The translations under genes were made by a program, and so were the position numbers. The notes under the pieces are model-generated. The model worked only from the letters and a program-made list of their open reading frames with translations, was not told the origin of the DNA and made no database searches. Shown here piece after piece: positions 47,200-56,223 of a DNA stretch of 64,000 bases (its first letter is position 1; each line of letters opens with the position of its first letter). Origin of the DNA: Qipengyuania aurantiaca. GTDB lineage: Bacteria; Pseudomonadota; Alphaproteobacteria; Sphingomonadales; Sphingomonadaceae. The stretch spans positions 620,001 to 684,000 of the forward strand of contig NZ_CP081295.1 of the NCBI RefSeq assembly GCF_019711375.1, written 5' to 3'.

Positions 47200-47346
47200 A
47201 TGAGCAAGCAGTTGACCCTCTCCGCCACTCTCGCCGTGCTGAGCATGGCTGCCCTCGCCTTGGCTGCGACTTTCGGCAATATCGAAGCCGCAGGCGCGCA
47301 TCACGCGGCGCAAATGCCCTTCGCCGGATACGACGCCGCGCGCTGA
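47200..47346 (+). CDS. Small exported protein, 48 residues
   Basis: The 48-residue frame begins MSKQLTLSATLAVLSMAALALA, a clear signal or anchor segment, then ATFGNIEAAGAHHAAQMPFAG with two adjacent His residues. It is followed 24 bases later by a strong terminator, and preceded by an operator-like inverted repeat, so it is probably a real transcript. No family is recognised. Possibly a metal-related or stress peptide, but I have no evidence beyond the His pair. Confidence 0.55.
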   Translation: MSKQLTLSATLAVLSMAALALAATFGNIEAAGAHHAAQMPFAGYDAAR

Positions 47347-47370
47347 CTTTCGCGACAAGCGACACGAAAA

Positions 47371-47397
47371 AAGCCCCGGTTTGCGCCGGGGCTTTTT
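47371..47397. terminator. Intrinsic, bidirectional terminator
   Basis: GCCCCGG (47373-47379) pairs with CCGGGGC (47386-47392) around TTTGCG, with A-run before and T-run after (47366-47397). It can end the rightward 48-residue gene and the leftward pal operon, although pal itself ends at 47421. Confidence 0.85.
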
Positions 47398-47420
47398 CGT
47401 TGTCGAAGGACGGTCGGCGA

Positions 47421-47933
47421 TCAGTTGATCGTCACGGTCGCGGCACGGCGGTTCTGCGCCCAAGCGGCTTCGTTCGAACCGAGCGCCACCGGACGTTCCT
47501 TGCCGTAGCTGATCGTGCGGATACGGCTGGCCGGAATGCCCAGCGAGACGAGGTAGTTCTTCGCCGAGTTCGCACGGCGTTCGCCCAGCGCGAGGTTGTA
47601 TTCGCGCGTGCCACGTTCGTCGGCATGGCCTTCGATGGTAAAGTTCACGTTCGAATACTGGCTGAAGTACTGCGCCTGCGTCTGCAGCTTCGCGCTATCC
47701 TCGGCATCGATGTTGTAACGATCGGTGTCGAAATAGACGACCGTGTTGGCCTGGCCAACGGCCTGCAGGAAATGTTCCATGCTGCCGACGGCGGGGCCGG
47801 TCGGGGTGGGCGTAGGAGCCGGAGTCGCGGTTTCGACCGGCGGCGGCGGAATTTCTTCGGGTGCCTTCTTCTGGCAAGCCGCCAGCGCGAGCGCCGATGT
47901 AAGCATCACAGTGGTGGCAATACGGGTATTCAT
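47421..47933 (-). CDS. pal: Peptidoglycan-associated lipoprotein Pal
   Basis: The 170-residue protein begins with a lipoprotein signal MNTRIATTVMLTSALALAAC, a proline/threonine linker (about 25-45), and an OmpA-like domain (about 60-168) with VYFDTDRYNIDAE, EGHADERGTREYNLALGERRA and YGKERPVALGSNEAAWAQNRR. It anchors the outer membrane to peptidoglycan as part of Tol-Pal and binds TolB. Last gene of the leftward ybgC-tolQRAB-pal operon. Confidence 0.97.
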   Translation of the reverse strand: MNTRIATTVMLTSALALAACQKKAPEEIPPPPVETATPAPTPTPTGPAVGSMEHFLQAVGQANTVVYFDTDRYNIDAEDSAKLQTQAQYFSQYSNVNFTIEGHADERGTREYNLALGERRANSAKNYLVSLGIPASRIRTISYGKERPVALGSNEAAWAQNRRAATVTIN

Positions 47934-48011
47934 AGTGCTGTCCCCTTTTAAACAGCGGTGGAACTCTTTTGGCCCCCGGTTTCATCCATCCCCACGGATA
48001 AAGGAATGATC

Positions 48012-49394
48012 TTACGGCAGGATCGGTCCCCAGGCCGGATCGGACGCGTCGACCGGCGTGGGCAGGCTGCGCTCGTTCTCGCCGGTGAGGTCCACCTGCC
48101 AGAGCGAGGTCTTGCCGCTGTTCCGCTCGGTGCGGAAGAACTGGATGATGCGACCGTTGGGCGCCCAGGTCGGCGCCTCGTCCTGCCAGCCGCGCGTCAG
48201 CGTGCGGACATTCCCGCCCGAGGGGCTCATAACCGAGACGTTGAAGCTGCTGGCGTTGGTGAAGGCGATCTGGTCGCCGCGCGGGCTCCACTCGGGCGTC
48301 GCGCAGCGCGACCCGCCAAAGCTGATGCGGCGCTGGTTCGAACCGTCCGCATCCATCACGTAACACTGCTGCGCGCCCGAACGGTCGCTTTCGAACACGA
48401 TCCGGCGGCCATCGGGCGAATAGGATCCGCCGATGTCGATGCCGGGCGTGTCGGTCAGGCGTTCGCTGCGGCCACCCTGCGACGAGACACGGTAGATGTC
48501 GGTGTTGCCGCCCACAGCCATCGAATAGAGGATCCAGCGGCCGTCCGGGCTCCAGCGCGGGGCGAAGGTCGGGTTGTCGCTCTGCGTCACCAGCGTCTGC
48601 TTGCCGGTACCGATGTCGTAGACATAGATACGCGGATTGCCGTCGACATAGCTCAGGTAGACCAGGCGCTTGTAATCGGGCGAGTAACGCGGCGTGAGCG
48701 CGGTCGAGCGGCCTGTGGTGATGAAGCGGTGGTTCGCCCCGTCGCTGTCCATGATGGCGAGGCGCTTGACGCGATTATCCTTGGGGCCGGTCTCGGCGAT
48801 GTAAGCGATGCGGCTGTCGAAGAACGGGCTTTCGCCGGTCAGGCGCGAGTAGATGAGGTCCGAGCATTTGTGAGCCGCGCGGCGCCAGTCGGCGGGCGAA
48901 ACCACCCAGCCTTCCGCCACGAGCCGCTGCTGCAGCGCCATGTCGTAGAGATAGCAGCCGACCGTCAGCCGGTCGTCGCTGCGGGCGCGGACATAGCCGT
49001 GAACCAGCATTTCCGCCCCGCGCACGCTCCACGTGCCCCAGACGGGCGAGGTGATGTTCGCGAAATCGGGACGCGGAAGCGAGTCCGGACCGGTCGGCTT
49101 GAACAGGCCGTTGTTGCGCAGGTTTGCCGTGATGACGCGCGCCATTTCGAGACCTAGCGCCTCGGTGCCGCTGGCGTTTGCCGGGGTGGCGACATTGCGA
49201 TCGGTCGCGAAGGCGGGAATGGCGATGCCGAGATCGTCGAGATTGCCCTCGAAGCTGACGGAGCCCGACAGGCCTTCCTCTTCCTCGATGGTCTCGACCT
49301 CCTGGCCCTCGGCCATGGGTTCACCGAGATCCTGATTCTGCGCCGCCAGCGGGCTGGCGATGAAGGCGAGGGTCGTAAAAATCAGTTTCTTCAT
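48012..49394 (-). CDS. tolB: Tol-Pal system periplasmic protein TolB
   Basis: The protein has about 460 residues. A signal peptide (MKKLIFTTLAFIASPLAAQ) is followed by a small N-terminal alpha/beta domain and a six-bladed propeller with repeats of the TolB type: RYSPDYKRLVYLSY, APRWSPDGRWILYSM, GGSYSPDGRRIVFESD, TPEWSPRGDQIAFTN, and APTWAPNGRIIQFFR. It interacts with Pal and colicins in homologues. Start at 49394, whose ATG overlaps the stop of tolA (ATGA). Confidence 0.97.
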   Translation of the reverse strand: MKKLIFTTLAFIASPLAAQNQDLGEPMAEGQEVETIEEEEGLSGSVSFEGNLDDLGIAIPAFATDRNVATPANASGTEALGLEMARVITANLRNNGLFKPTGPDSLPRPDFANITSPVWGTWSVRGAEMLVHGYVRARSDDRLTVGCYLYDMALQQRLVAEGWVVSPADWRRAAHKCSDLIYSRLTGESPFFDSRIAYIAETGPKDNRVKRLAIMDSDGANHRFITTGRSTALTPRYSPDYKRLVYLSYVDGNPRIYVYDIGTGKQTLVTQSDNPTFAPRWSPDGRWILYSMAVGGNTDIYRVSSQGGRSERLTDTPGIDIGGSYSPDGRRIVFESDRSGAQQCYVMDADGSNQRRISFGGSRCATPEWSPRGDQIAFTNASSFNVSVMSPSGGNVRTLTRGWQDEAPTWAPNGRIIQFFRTERNSGKTSLWQVDLTGENERSLPTPVDASDPAWGPILP

Positions 49395-50185
49395 TGGGAT
49401 AGCTTCCAGTCGAAATCTACCGTGACCACCTTCCACGCCTCGTAATATTCTTCGGGCAAGTCGAAAGGGGCTGCGAGTTGGACCGCGCGGATTGCGTTTT
49501 CCGCGTGGCGGGATGCCTGGGCGCGATTGGCATCGGTGATGCCGCGCTGCCCGCGCAATTGAGGGGCGCCGGCAAGGCTGCCGTCAGGATTGAGACGGAA
49601 GCGGACCTGCGAGACGAGCAGTTCGCGATCCGCGCCGTCCACCGGGCGCCAATGCGGGCGAAGCTGTCGGCCAACGGCCTGGAACAGCGAAGCCTTGGTG
49701 CTTGCCCCGATCTGGGAGGCCGGCGCGCGGGTTTCGTTCGTCGTCGTGCTGTCGCCGCTTCCGGCGAGGAAATCGCTGCCGACGCGCGAGCCGCCGCTGC
49801 GTTCGCTGCTGCGCGGACGGGTCGTCTCGCGCGGAGGCTCGCGGCGGGGAGTGGTGACGCGGCTGGGTGCGGGAACGGGGGACTGCACGCGCTGGGTCGG
49901 GCGCTCGACCACCGGATCGCTGGGCGCTTCGAGGATTTCCGGTGCGGGAGCGGGTGTATCGGAGAGCGTGGGCGCAATCGCGGCGCGGCTTTCCGGCACG
50001 GGATCGGGCGCGGTCGCTTCCAGGCCGACATCTTCGGCAAGGCTGACCGTCATCCGCTCGACCGGCGGCGCTGCGGGCGCTTCGAACAGCGCCTGCACGA
50101 CAAGGGCGGCGAGCAGCGCAAGATGCAGCGCCACGGCGACGATCAGCCCCGTCCGCTCCTCTGCCCTGATGCCTGTCCTCTCCAT
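49391..50185 (-). CDS. tolA: TolA-like protein of the Tol-Pal complex
   Basis: The 264-residue protein has one membrane span (about 14-34), a long proline/arginine-rich spacer (about 55-175) and a C-terminal globular domain with LLVSQVRFRLNPDGSLAGAPQLRGQ and AAPFDLPEEYYEAWK, as in TolA/TonB C-terminal domains. It transmits energy from TolQR to TolB/Pal across the periplasm. The spacer is shorter than the alanine/lysine-rich E. coli TolA rod, which is common in alphaproteobacteria. Confidence 0.92.
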   Translation of the reverse strand: MERTGIRAEERTGLIVAVALHLALLAALVVQALFEAPAAPPVERMTVSLAEDVGLEATAPDPVPESRAAIAPTLSDTPAPAPEILEAPSDPVVERPTQRVQSPVPAPSRVTTPRREPPRETTRPRSSERSGGSRVGSDFLAGSGDSTTTNETRAPASQIGASTKASLFQAVGRQLRPHWRPVDGADRELLVSQVRFRLNPDGSLAGAPQLRGQRGITDANRAQASRHAENAIRAVQLAAPFDLPEEYYEAWKVVTVDFDWKLSQ

Positions 50186-50194
50186 TGTCTCGGG

Positions 50195-50674
50195 CTATTC
50201 CTCGGATGCTGAACCGGTGTTGACCGGCGGGCTCGACTGCCCCCCATTCGTCACCAGCGAGATGCGGTTGAGGCCGGCGCGGTTGAGTTCGCCCATCACG
50301 GCCATCACGCGCCCGTAATCGAGGCTGCGGTCGGCGCGCAGGGTAATGTCCGGACCCTCACCCGTGCGGGGTATGCCTTCGAGCGCCTGCGGAAGTCCGC
50401 CAACGGCAACCTGCGTATCGTCGATATAGACATAGCCTTCGCTATCGATGCTGATCGATACCTGCTGCTGTTCCTGCGGCAGGGCATTCGCCCGGCTGTC
50501 GGGCAGCTGGATCGGCACGCCTGCAGTCAGCAGCGGCGCGGTGACCATGAAGATGATCAGCAGAACGAGCATAACGTCGACGAAGGGTGTGACGTTGATT
50601 TCGGACATGGGCCGCCGACCGCCGCGCCCGCGACGGCGGCGCGTGCCTTTGCCAGAAGCGAGCGCCATGCCCAT
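50195..50674 (-). CDS. tolR: TolR / ExbD-type membrane protein
   Basis: The 159-residue protein has a cytoplasmic Arg/Gly-rich N-terminus, one membrane span (INVTPFVDVMLVLLIIFMV, about 25-45) holding the conserved Asp that conducts protons, and a periplasmic domain with YVYIDDTQVA and ITLRADRSLDYGRVMAVMGELNRAG. It starts one base before the tolQ end and forms the energy-converting complex with TolQ. Confidence 0.97.
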   Translation of the reverse strand: MGMALASGKGTRRRRGRGGRRPMSEINVTPFVDVMLVLLIIFMVTAPLLTAGVPIQLPDSRANALPQEQQQVSISIDSEGYVYIDDTQVAVGGLPQALEGIPRTGEGPDITLRADRSLDYGRVMAVMGELNRAGLNRISLVTNGGQSSPPVNTGSASEE

Positions 50675-50675
50675 G

Positions 50676-51374
50676 TCAGCGCTGCTCCAGCTGGCGGCTG
50701 AAGCTGGCGTGCAGCTTGTCGGCGAAGCGGTGGAGGCGGCTTTCGAACCGTTCGACCGAATGGCTGAAGCGGTTGTAGGCGATCACCGCAGGGATGGCGG
50801 CGAAGAGGCCGATGGCGGTCGCAAAGAGCGCTTCCGAAATGCCCGGCGCCACCACCGCGAGCGAGGAGCTTTCCTGTGCCCCGATCTGGAAAAAGCTGTT
50901 CATGATGCCCCAGACCGTGCCGAACAGACCCACGAACGGGGCCACCGCGCCGACCGTGGCGAGGAAGTTCAGGCGCTCGGCCACATCGTCGGCTTCCTGT
51001 GCAATCTGGCTGTCCATCGCCGCGGCGATACGTCCGCGCAGGGCCTCGCGATCCCGCACTTCGCCCTTGGTCGAGCGGCGCCATTCGGCCACGCCTGCCT
51101 GCGCCACGCGGGCCGAGGGAATGTCGCGGTTGCCACGTTCGGACATGAAGCTGTCGAACTGGTCCGCCTGCCAGAAATCGCTTTCGTACTTGCGCTGCGC
51201 ACTCTTAAGCTTGTTCATGCGCAGGCTGAACGACACGATGATCGCCCAGACCCAGATACTGGCGAGGATCAGGCCCGCCATCACGGCCTGGACAACGATA
51301 TCGGCGTCGAGGAAAAGCTGGACCGGATCGAGGCGCGTCGGGGCGCCAACAGCAAGAAGGGACAGGTGGTTCAT
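50676..51374 (-). CDS. tolQ: TolQ / ExbB-type proton-channel protein
   Basis: The protein has about 232 residues. It starts MNHLSLLAVG and has three membrane spans, the first near 26-46, and the pair LNFLATVGAVAPFVGLFGTVWGIMNSF and GISEALFATAIGLFAAIPAVIAYN typical of MotA/TolQ/ExbB. The frame is open further upstream but without homology. It joins the ybgC stop by TGATG. Together with TolR it uses the proton gradient to drive TolA. Confidence 0.97.
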   Translation of the reverse strand: MNHLSLLAVGAPTRLDPVQLFLDADIVVQAVMAGLILASIWVWAIIVSFSLRMNKLKSAQRKYESDFWQADQFDSFMSERGNRDIPSARVAQAGVAEWRRSTKGEVRDREALRGRIAAAMDSQIAQEADDVAERLNFLATVGAVAPFVGLFGTVWGIMNSFFQIGAQESSSLAVVAPGISEALFATAIGLFAAIPAVIAYNRFSHSVERFESRLHRFADKLHASFSRQLEQR

Positions 51375-51826
51375 CACTCTCCGCTCGAATTGACGAAGCG
51401 CGCAAAGGCCGCGCGCCATTCTTCCGGCTGGCGGATGGGCCTGCCGTTGGGTGAAACGAAACCGACGCGCAAATGTGCCTCGGCAAGCAGCTCGGCGCCG
51501 CGATAGGCTTTCTGGTGCATCCGGCAGGAGGCGGCCTTCAGCTCGGTGCAACGCGTCTCGATCAGTATGTCGTCGTCGAGTTTTGCGGGGCGCAAATACT
51601 TGAGTTTAACCTCGGAAAGAGCATAGGCACCTTCGCCCGCCTCGATCGCGGCGCGCTGGTCGATATCGAGCCGGCGCAACAGGTCCGACCGCGCGCGCTC
51701 GAACCAACGCAAGTAATTGGCGTGATAAACGATGCCCGACAGATCGGTGTCTTCGTAATAGGCGCGCACCGCATAAAGATGCGTGTCGCCGTCGAGTACG
51801 CCATCTGGGGAATTGGGCCGGGTCAT
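51374..51826 (-). CDS. ybgC: Tol-Pal-associated acyl-CoA thioesterase YbgC
   Basis: The 150-residue hot-dog fold protein contains RAYYEDTDLSGIVYHANYLRWFERAR, with the catalytic Asp of the 4-hydroxybenzoyl-CoA thioesterase type, and the conserved VGFVSPNGRPIRQPEEWR tail. It hydrolyses acyl-CoA in the cytoplasm and is usually the first gene of the tol operon, as here. Upstream, about 97 bases separate it from the HIT/his operon, leaving room for its own promoter. Confidence 0.95.
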   Translation of the reverse strand: MTRPNSPDGVLDGDTHLYAVRAYYEDTDLSGIVYHANYLRWFERARSDLLRRLDIDQRAAIEAGEGAYALSEVKLKYLRPAKLDDDILIETRCTELKAASCRMHQKAYRGAELLAEAHLRVGFVSPNGRPIRQPEEWRAAFARFVNSSGE

Positions 51827-51923
51827 TCAGCGAGGCGCTCTAGCGCAGCGGGGATTCACTGCAAAGCCGCCAATCGGCTTCACAACATGAACGGCGGTGA
51901 AACGAGAGACTAGCGCGACGAAA

Positions 51924-52301
51924 TTATCGTGCGATCATCGGGCCGAGCGGCTGCCCGCCGAAAAGATGGACGTGCAGATGCGGAACTTCCTGTCCGCCAT
52001 GCATGCCCACATTGGCCATCATCCGGTAGCCGGGCTCGACCAGCCCCTTGTCGCGCGCCACCGTGCCCACGGCGCGCACGAAACCGGCGATCTCCTCGGC
52101 GGATGCCTTGGCGCTGAAATCGTCCCAGCTGACATAGCGGCCCTTGGGGATCACCAGCGTGTGCACTTCGGCCTGCGGGTTGATGTCCTCGAAGGCGTAG
52201 GCCCATTCGTCCTCGTAGACCTTGGACGAGGGGATCTCGCCGCGCAGGATTTTGGCGAAGATATTCTCGTCGTCGTAAGGCTGCGTGGGGTCGATCGGCA
52301 T
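51924..52301 (-). CDS. HIT-family nucleotide phosphohydrolase (HinT-like)
   Basis: The 125-residue protein contains the histidine triad HLHVHLFGG near its C-terminus and the N-terminal ENIFAKILRGEIPSSKVYED typical of HinT. It removes nucleoside monophosphate from phosphoramidates or similar substrates. It starts at the ATG overlapping the hisE stop by one base (TAATG), so it belongs to the his operon by transcription although its role is not in histidine synthesis; the same his-HIT neighbourhood is often seen in alphaproteobacteria. Confidence 0.93.
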   Translation of the reverse strand: MPIDPTQPYDDENIFAKILRGEIPSSKVYEDEWAYAFEDINPQAEVHTLVIPKGRYVSWDDFSAKASAEEIAGFVRAVGTVARDKGLVEPGYRMMANVGMHGGQEVPHLHVHLFGGQPLGPMIAR

Positions 52302-52615
52302 TATTCGCTCCTGCTGGCCTTTTCCTCGTGGCCCGACACGCCTTCACGGCGGTCAAGCTCGTACATGACCTCGTCGAGGCTCACGCCTTTCGCGGCGAGC
52401 ATCACCATGAGGTGGAAGATGCTGTCGGCGGCTTCCGCGATCAGCTCTTCGCGCGAGCCCGACAGAGCGGCCACACAGGTTTCGACCGCTTCCTCGCCGA
52501 ACTTGCGCACCATGACCGGCAGGCCGCGATGGTTGAGATGCGCGACATAGCTCTGGCCGGGATCGGCCTTACGGCGCTGGTCGATCGTTTTCTCGAGGCG
52601 GGTCAGCGTATCCAT
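52301..52615 (-). CDS. hisE: Phosphoribosyl-ATP pyrophosphohydrolase
   Basis: The 104-residue protein has KIGEEAVE-type motif KFGEEAVETCVAALSG and AAADSIFHLMVMLAAKG-type helix (EELIAEAADSIFHLMVML), the helical MazG-like metal site. It performs the second step of histidine synthesis, PR-ATP to PR-AMP; hisI must be elsewhere. Located after hisF with a 19-base gap. Confidence 0.95.
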   Translation of the reverse strand: MDTLTRLEKTIDQRRKADPGQSYVAHLNHRGLPVMVRKFGEEAVETCVAALSGSREELIAEAADSIFHLMVMLAAKGVSLDEVMYELDRREGVSGHEEKASRSE

Positions 52616-52634
52616 GGGGTTTCTCCTTGGGCCT

Positions 52635-53408
52635 TCAACCGCGCGCGGGCAAGCCTGCGGCGCGCAGCGCGCGATGCGCCTCGCCGATCGAATGCTGCCC
52701 GAAGTGGAAGATCGAGGCGGCGAGCACGGCGCTTGCGTGGCCCTGCGTTACCCCTTCGACGAGATGGTCGAGCGTGCCCACGCCGCCGCTGGCGATGACG
52801 GGGACCGAGACGCTGTCGGCAATCGCGCGGGTCAGTTCGAGGTCGTAGCCCTGCTTGGTCCCGTCGCCGTCCATCGAGGTGACGAGCAATTCGCCCGCGC
52901 CGAGTTCGGCTAGAAGCTGCGCGTGTTCGACCGCGTCGATGCCGGTCGGCTTGCGACCGCCATGGGTGTAGATTTCCCAGCCGCGAAAGCCCTCGCCCTC
53001 GGTCCGCGCGCGTGCGTCGACGGATGCCACGACGCACTGGCTGCCGAACTTCTCGGCAATTTCGCGTACGAGTTCGGGGCGCGAAACGGCAGCGGAATTG
53101 ACCGCCACCTTGTCTGCGCCCGCCAGCAGCAGCGCGCGCGCATCCTCGACACTGCGCACCCCGCCGCCGACGGTGAGTGGCATGAAGCACACCGCTGCCG
53201 TGCGCCGCACCATGTCGAGCAGCGTCCCGCGACCTTCATGGCTGGCGGAGATGTCGAGGAAGCACAGCTCGTCCGCGCCCGCACGGTCATAAGCTTGCGC
53301 CTGTTCGACCGGATCGCCAGCATCCTTGAGATCGACGAAGTTCACGCCCTTCACCACGCGCCCGTCGCGCACATCGAGGCAGGGAATGACGCGGATGCGG
53401 ACGGTCAT
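52635..53408 (-). CDS. hisF: Imidazole glycerol phosphate synthase cyclase subunit
   Basis: The protein has about 257 residues, a (beta/alpha)8 barrel with [26 protein letters not shown] at its start (catalytic Asp in CLDV), [31 protein letters not shown] (second Asp) and [16 protein letters not shown]. It makes imidazole-glycerol phosphate and AICAR with HisH. Start ATG at 53408 overlaps the stop of the small membrane protein (ATGA). Confidence 0.97.
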   Translation of the reverse strand: MTVRIRVIPCLDVRDGRVVKGVNFVDLKDAGDPVEQAQAYDRAGADELCFLDISASHEGRGTLLDMVRRTAAVCFMPLTVGGGVRSVEDARALLLAGADKVAVNSAAVSRPELVREIAEKFGSQCVVASVDARARTEGEGFRGWEIYTHGGRKPTGIDAVEHAQLLAELGAGELLVTSMDGDGTKQGYDLELTRAIADSVSVPVIASGGVGTLDHLVEGVTQGHASAVLAASIFHFGQHSIGEAHRALRAAGLPARG

Positions 53409-53635
53409 GGGAAAAGCACTCCGACGACAAGCGCGAGCAGATATGCGAATACGAAGACGAGTCCGACCCATTCCAGGACCAGCATCGCGATGAATGCTTT
53501 GGGCGATTCCTCGAAGGAATAGGTGAACCTGCCTATTCCCGCTTTGCGCTCATGCAGCGCTCTGCTGGCAATCCGGAATTGTCCGACTACCAAAGCGATG
53601 AGGATTGCAAAGGCGAGAAGAGCGTAGAGAATCAT
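53405..53635 (-). CDS. Small two-span membrane protein within the his operon
   Basis: The protein has about 76 residues: [20 protein letters not shown] is a first membrane span, followed by a short loop [26 protein letters not shown] and a second span [22 protein letters not shown]. It begins at a TGATG with the hisA stop and ends in ATGA with hisF, so it is translationally coupled on both sides. No known histidine enzyme; the family is not recognised. The consistent coupling argues that it is a real gene. Confidence 0.7.
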   Translation of the reverse strand: MILYALLAFAILIALVVGQFRIASRALHERKAGIGRFTYSFEESPKAFIAMLVLEWVGLVFVFAYLLALVVGVLFP

Positions 53636-54360
53636 CACCGCGCCGCCATCGCCAGAGCCGCGGCAAGGTCCAGTCGCCCGTCATAGAGCGCGCGGCCCGT
53701 TATGACGCCCTCAATGCCATCCTTGGCGTGGAGCGAGAGGACGTGGATGTCGTCCAGCCCCTTCACCCCGCCGCTGGCGATCACGGGAATGTCGACTTGC
53801 CGCGCAAGGTCCACGGTCGCGTCGAGGTTCACACCCTTTAGCAATCCGTCGCGCCCGATGTCGGTGAAAAGCAAAGCGGCGACGCCTGCATCCTCGAACC
53901 GGCGAGCGAGGTCGACCACGGGGACGTCGGAAACTTCCGCCCAGCCCTCTGTCGCTACATGGCCGTCCTTCGCGTCCACCGCGACGACCACGCCGCCTTC
54001 GAAGGTGCGCGCCATGTCCTTGACGAATTCGGGGTCCTTCAATGCCGCCGAGCCCATCACCACGCGCGATACGCCCGCATCGAACCAGCCTTCGACATCC
54101 TCGCGTGTGCGGATGCCGCCGCCCAGCTGGACGTGCCCCGGAAAGGCAGCGACGATGCTTTCGACTGCCTCGCGGTTCTGCGCCGATCCGGCAAAACTGC
54201 CGTCGAGATCGACCACATGCAGATGCTGCGCTCCGGCCTCGGCAAACAGCGTCGCCTGCTGCGCGGGGTTGTCGCCATAGACGGTTGCGCGGTCCATATC
54301 GCCCTCGGCGAGGCGCACGACTTGGCCGGCTTTGAGGTCGATGGCGGGAAAGACGATCAC
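53635..54360 (-). CDS. hisA: Phosphoribosylformimino-5-aminoimidazole carboxamide ribotide isomerase
   Basis: The protein has about 241 residues, a HisA (beta/alpha)8 barrel: [56 protein letters not shown] and FTDIGRDGLLKGVN with the catalytic Asp pair. It isomerises ProFAR to PRFAR. I take the GTG at 54360 ([13 protein letters not shown] start), which overlaps the hisH stop as GTGA; an upstream GTG at 54369 gives three more residues. Confidence 0.96.
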   Translation of the reverse strand: MIVFPAIDLKAGQVVRLAEGDMDRATVYGDNPAQQATLFAEAGAQHLHVVDLDGSFAGSAQNREAVESIVAAFPGHVQLGGGIRTREDVEGWFDAGVSRVVMGSAALKDPEFVKDMARTFEGGVVVAVDAKDGHVATEGWAEVSDVPVVDLARRFEDAGVAALLFTDIGRDGLLKGVNLDATVDLARQVDIPVIASGGVKGLDDIHVLSLHAKDGIEGVITGRALYDGRLDLAAALAMAAR

Positions 54361-54983
54361 GGGGCCCACTCCAGGAAACGTTCGAGAATGCCAAGGCCGT
54401 AGCTCTGGCTCTTTTCAGGGTGGAACTGCACCCCGAGGATGTTGTCGCGGCCGATGGCGGCGACCAGCCCACCGCCATGGTCGGTCATGGCCAGCACGTC
54501 CTGCCCGCTTCTCGCGTCAAAATGATAGGAATGGAGGAAATAGGCCTCCCCCGTATCGAGCAAGTCATGGTCGCGTGCGTGCGGGGTCAGCGCGACATCG
54601 TTCCAGCCCATGTGCGGGACTTTCACGGTGGTGTCGGTCGGCTCGATCAGCCGCACCTCGCCTTCGATCCAGTCGAGCCCCGGCGTCTCGCCATGCTCCA
54701 GCCCGCGCGTGGCGAGCAATTGCATTCCGACGCAGATGCCGAGGAACGGCGCGCCGCCTACGAACACGCGCTCGCGCATCGCCTCGATCACGCCCTTCTC
54801 GGCGCGCAAGCCCGCCGCGCAGGCCCCGAAGCTGCCGACACCGGGCAGCACGATACGGTCCGCGGCGCGTAGCACATCGGGATCGGCGGTGACCGTCACC
54901 TTGGCACCGACCCGCTTCAACGCGTTCTCGACGGAGTGCAGATTGCCCGCGCCATAATCGACGAGAGCGACGACTTCAGCCAC
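54357..54983 (-). CDS. hisH: Imidazole glycerol phosphate synthase glutaminase subunit
   Basis: The 208-residue class I glutamine amidotransferase has [10 protein letters not shown] with the nucleophile Cys and VQFHPEKSQ with the His-Glu pair; the start [20 protein letters not shown] is typical. It hands ammonia to HisF. It overlaps hisB by 8 bases. Confidence 0.97.
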   Translation of the reverse strand: MAEVVALVDYGAGNLHSVENALKRVGAKVTVTADPDVLRAADRIVLPGVGSFGACAAGLRAEKGVIEAMRERVFVGGAPFLGICVGMQLLATRGLEHGETPGLDWIEGEVRLIEPTDTTVKVPHMGWNDVALTPHARDHDLLDTGEAYFLHSYHFDARSGQDVLAMTDHGGGLVAAIGRDNILGVQFHPEKSQSYGLGILERFLEWAP

Positions 54984-55569
54984 CCAGCTGCCCCTTCGTG
55001 CTCGGGATTGCGCCGCCCTTGCGCGGGTCGATCTCCACCGCGGCGCGCATGGCGCGGGCGAATCCCTTGTAAAGGCTTTCGCAGATATGGTGATTGTTCG
55101 TGCCGTAGAGCAGTTCTATGTGCAGCGTCAGCCCGCAGGTCTGGCCGACCGAATGGAACCAGTGCTCGATCAGCTCGGTATCCCATTCGCCTAGCTTTTC
55201 CTGGGTGAAGCCGGCTTTCCACACGAAATAGGGCCGCCCCGAGATGTCGAGCGCGACGCGCGACAAAGTCTCGTCCATCGGCGAATAGGCGCTGCCGTAG
55301 CGCGCAATGCCGCCCTTGTCGCCGAGCGCCTGCGAAATCGCCTGGCCCAGCGCCAGCGCGCTGTCTTCGGTCGTGTGATGCTGGTCGACATGGAGATCGC
55401 CGTCGACTTTCATGGTCACGTCGATCAGCGAATGCTTCGCCACCTGCTCGACCATGTGGTCGAGAAAACCGATGCCCGTGCTGACATCGTATTTCCCCGT
55501 CCCGTCGAGGTTGACCTCGACCAGGATCTTGGTTTCCGCAGTGTTTCTTTCGATACGGCCTGTACGCAT
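54976..55569 (-). CDS. hisB: Imidazoleglycerol-phosphate dehydratase
   Basis: The 197-residue protein contains [31 protein letters not shown] and [10 protein letters not shown]...[20 protein letters not shown], the His-rich manganese sites of HisB. It is the monofunctional dehydratase, without phosphatase domain. First gene of the leftward his operon; promoter expected between 55570 and 55683, opposite sspB. Confidence 0.97.
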   Translation of the reverse strand: MRTGRIERNTAETKILVEVNLDGTGKYDVSTGIGFLDHMVEQVAKHSLIDVTMKVDGDLHVDQHHTTEDSALALGQAISQALGDKGGIARYGSAYSPMDETLSRVALDISGRPYFVWKAGFTQEKLGEWDTELIEHWFHSVGQTCGLTLHIELLYGTNNHHICESLYKGFARAMRAAVEIDPRKGGAIPSTKGQLGG

Positions 55570-55683
55570 GGTGCCTGCCTATAGGGGCGCTACACGAGGG
55601 CGCAAGAAATAGCGCCTATCGGCAGGGTAAAGACCGGCTTAAACCGCTTGACCCGCGCCGCGCCGGGTTCCAATTATGCGGGC

Positions 55684-56184
55684 ATGAGTGACGATACGCC
55701 CGACAGCCTGATCCCCTACGATACGATCGTGCAGGAAGCCCTGCGCGCCGTGGTCGGCCGGGTGCTCGGCGAAATCGAACAGGGCGGCAGCGAATTGCCC
55801 GGCGCGCATCACTTCTACATCACCTTCAAGACTCACGCGCCCGGCGTGTCGATCCCCGTGCATCTGCGTGAACGGTTCCCGGACGAGATGACCATCGTGC
55901 TCCAGAACAAGTTCTGGGATTTGAACGTGCGCGAAGATGGCTTCTCGGTCGGCCTGTCCTTCAACCAGATCCCGGCCGAACTCGACATTCCCTATGCCGC
56001 CATTACCCAGTTCGTCGATCCGGCGGTCGATTTCGGGCTGCAGTTCCAGGCGACCGTGGCCGATATGGCCGAGGTCCCGACCGACGAGGCCGGGAATGAC
56101 GAGGAACAGGGTGACGGCCCGCCCGTTGAAGGAGCAGAAGACGGCTCCAACGTCGTCACGGTCGATTTCGGCCGCAAGAACTAG
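55684..56184 (+). CDS. sspB: ClpXP adaptor SspB, alphaproteobacterial type
   Basis: The protein has about 166 residues: IPYDTIVQEALRAVVGRVLGEI, ELPGAHHFYITFKTHAPGVSIP, RFPDEMTIVLQNKFWDLNV and the IPYAAITQFVDPAVDFGLQF fold are typical of alpha-type SspB. A variable acidic region precedes a C-terminal VVTVDFGRKN, equivalent to the ClpX-binding tail. It delivers ssrA-tagged and regulatory proteins to ClpXP. Start at 55684 (MSDDTPDSL), divergent from hisB. Confidence 0.93.
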   Translation: MSDDTPDSLIPYDTIVQEALRAVVGRVLGEIEQGGSELPGAHHFYITFKTHAPGVSIPVHLRERFPDEMTIVLQNKFWDLNVREDGFSVGLSFNQIPAELDIPYAAITQFVDPAVDFGLQFQATVADMAEVPTDEAGNDEEQGDGPPVEGAEDGSNVVTVDFGRKN

Positions 56185-56223
56185 CTGCGGGGCCTGCTGC
56201 CCCGCCACAGCAATGGGGCAGGC

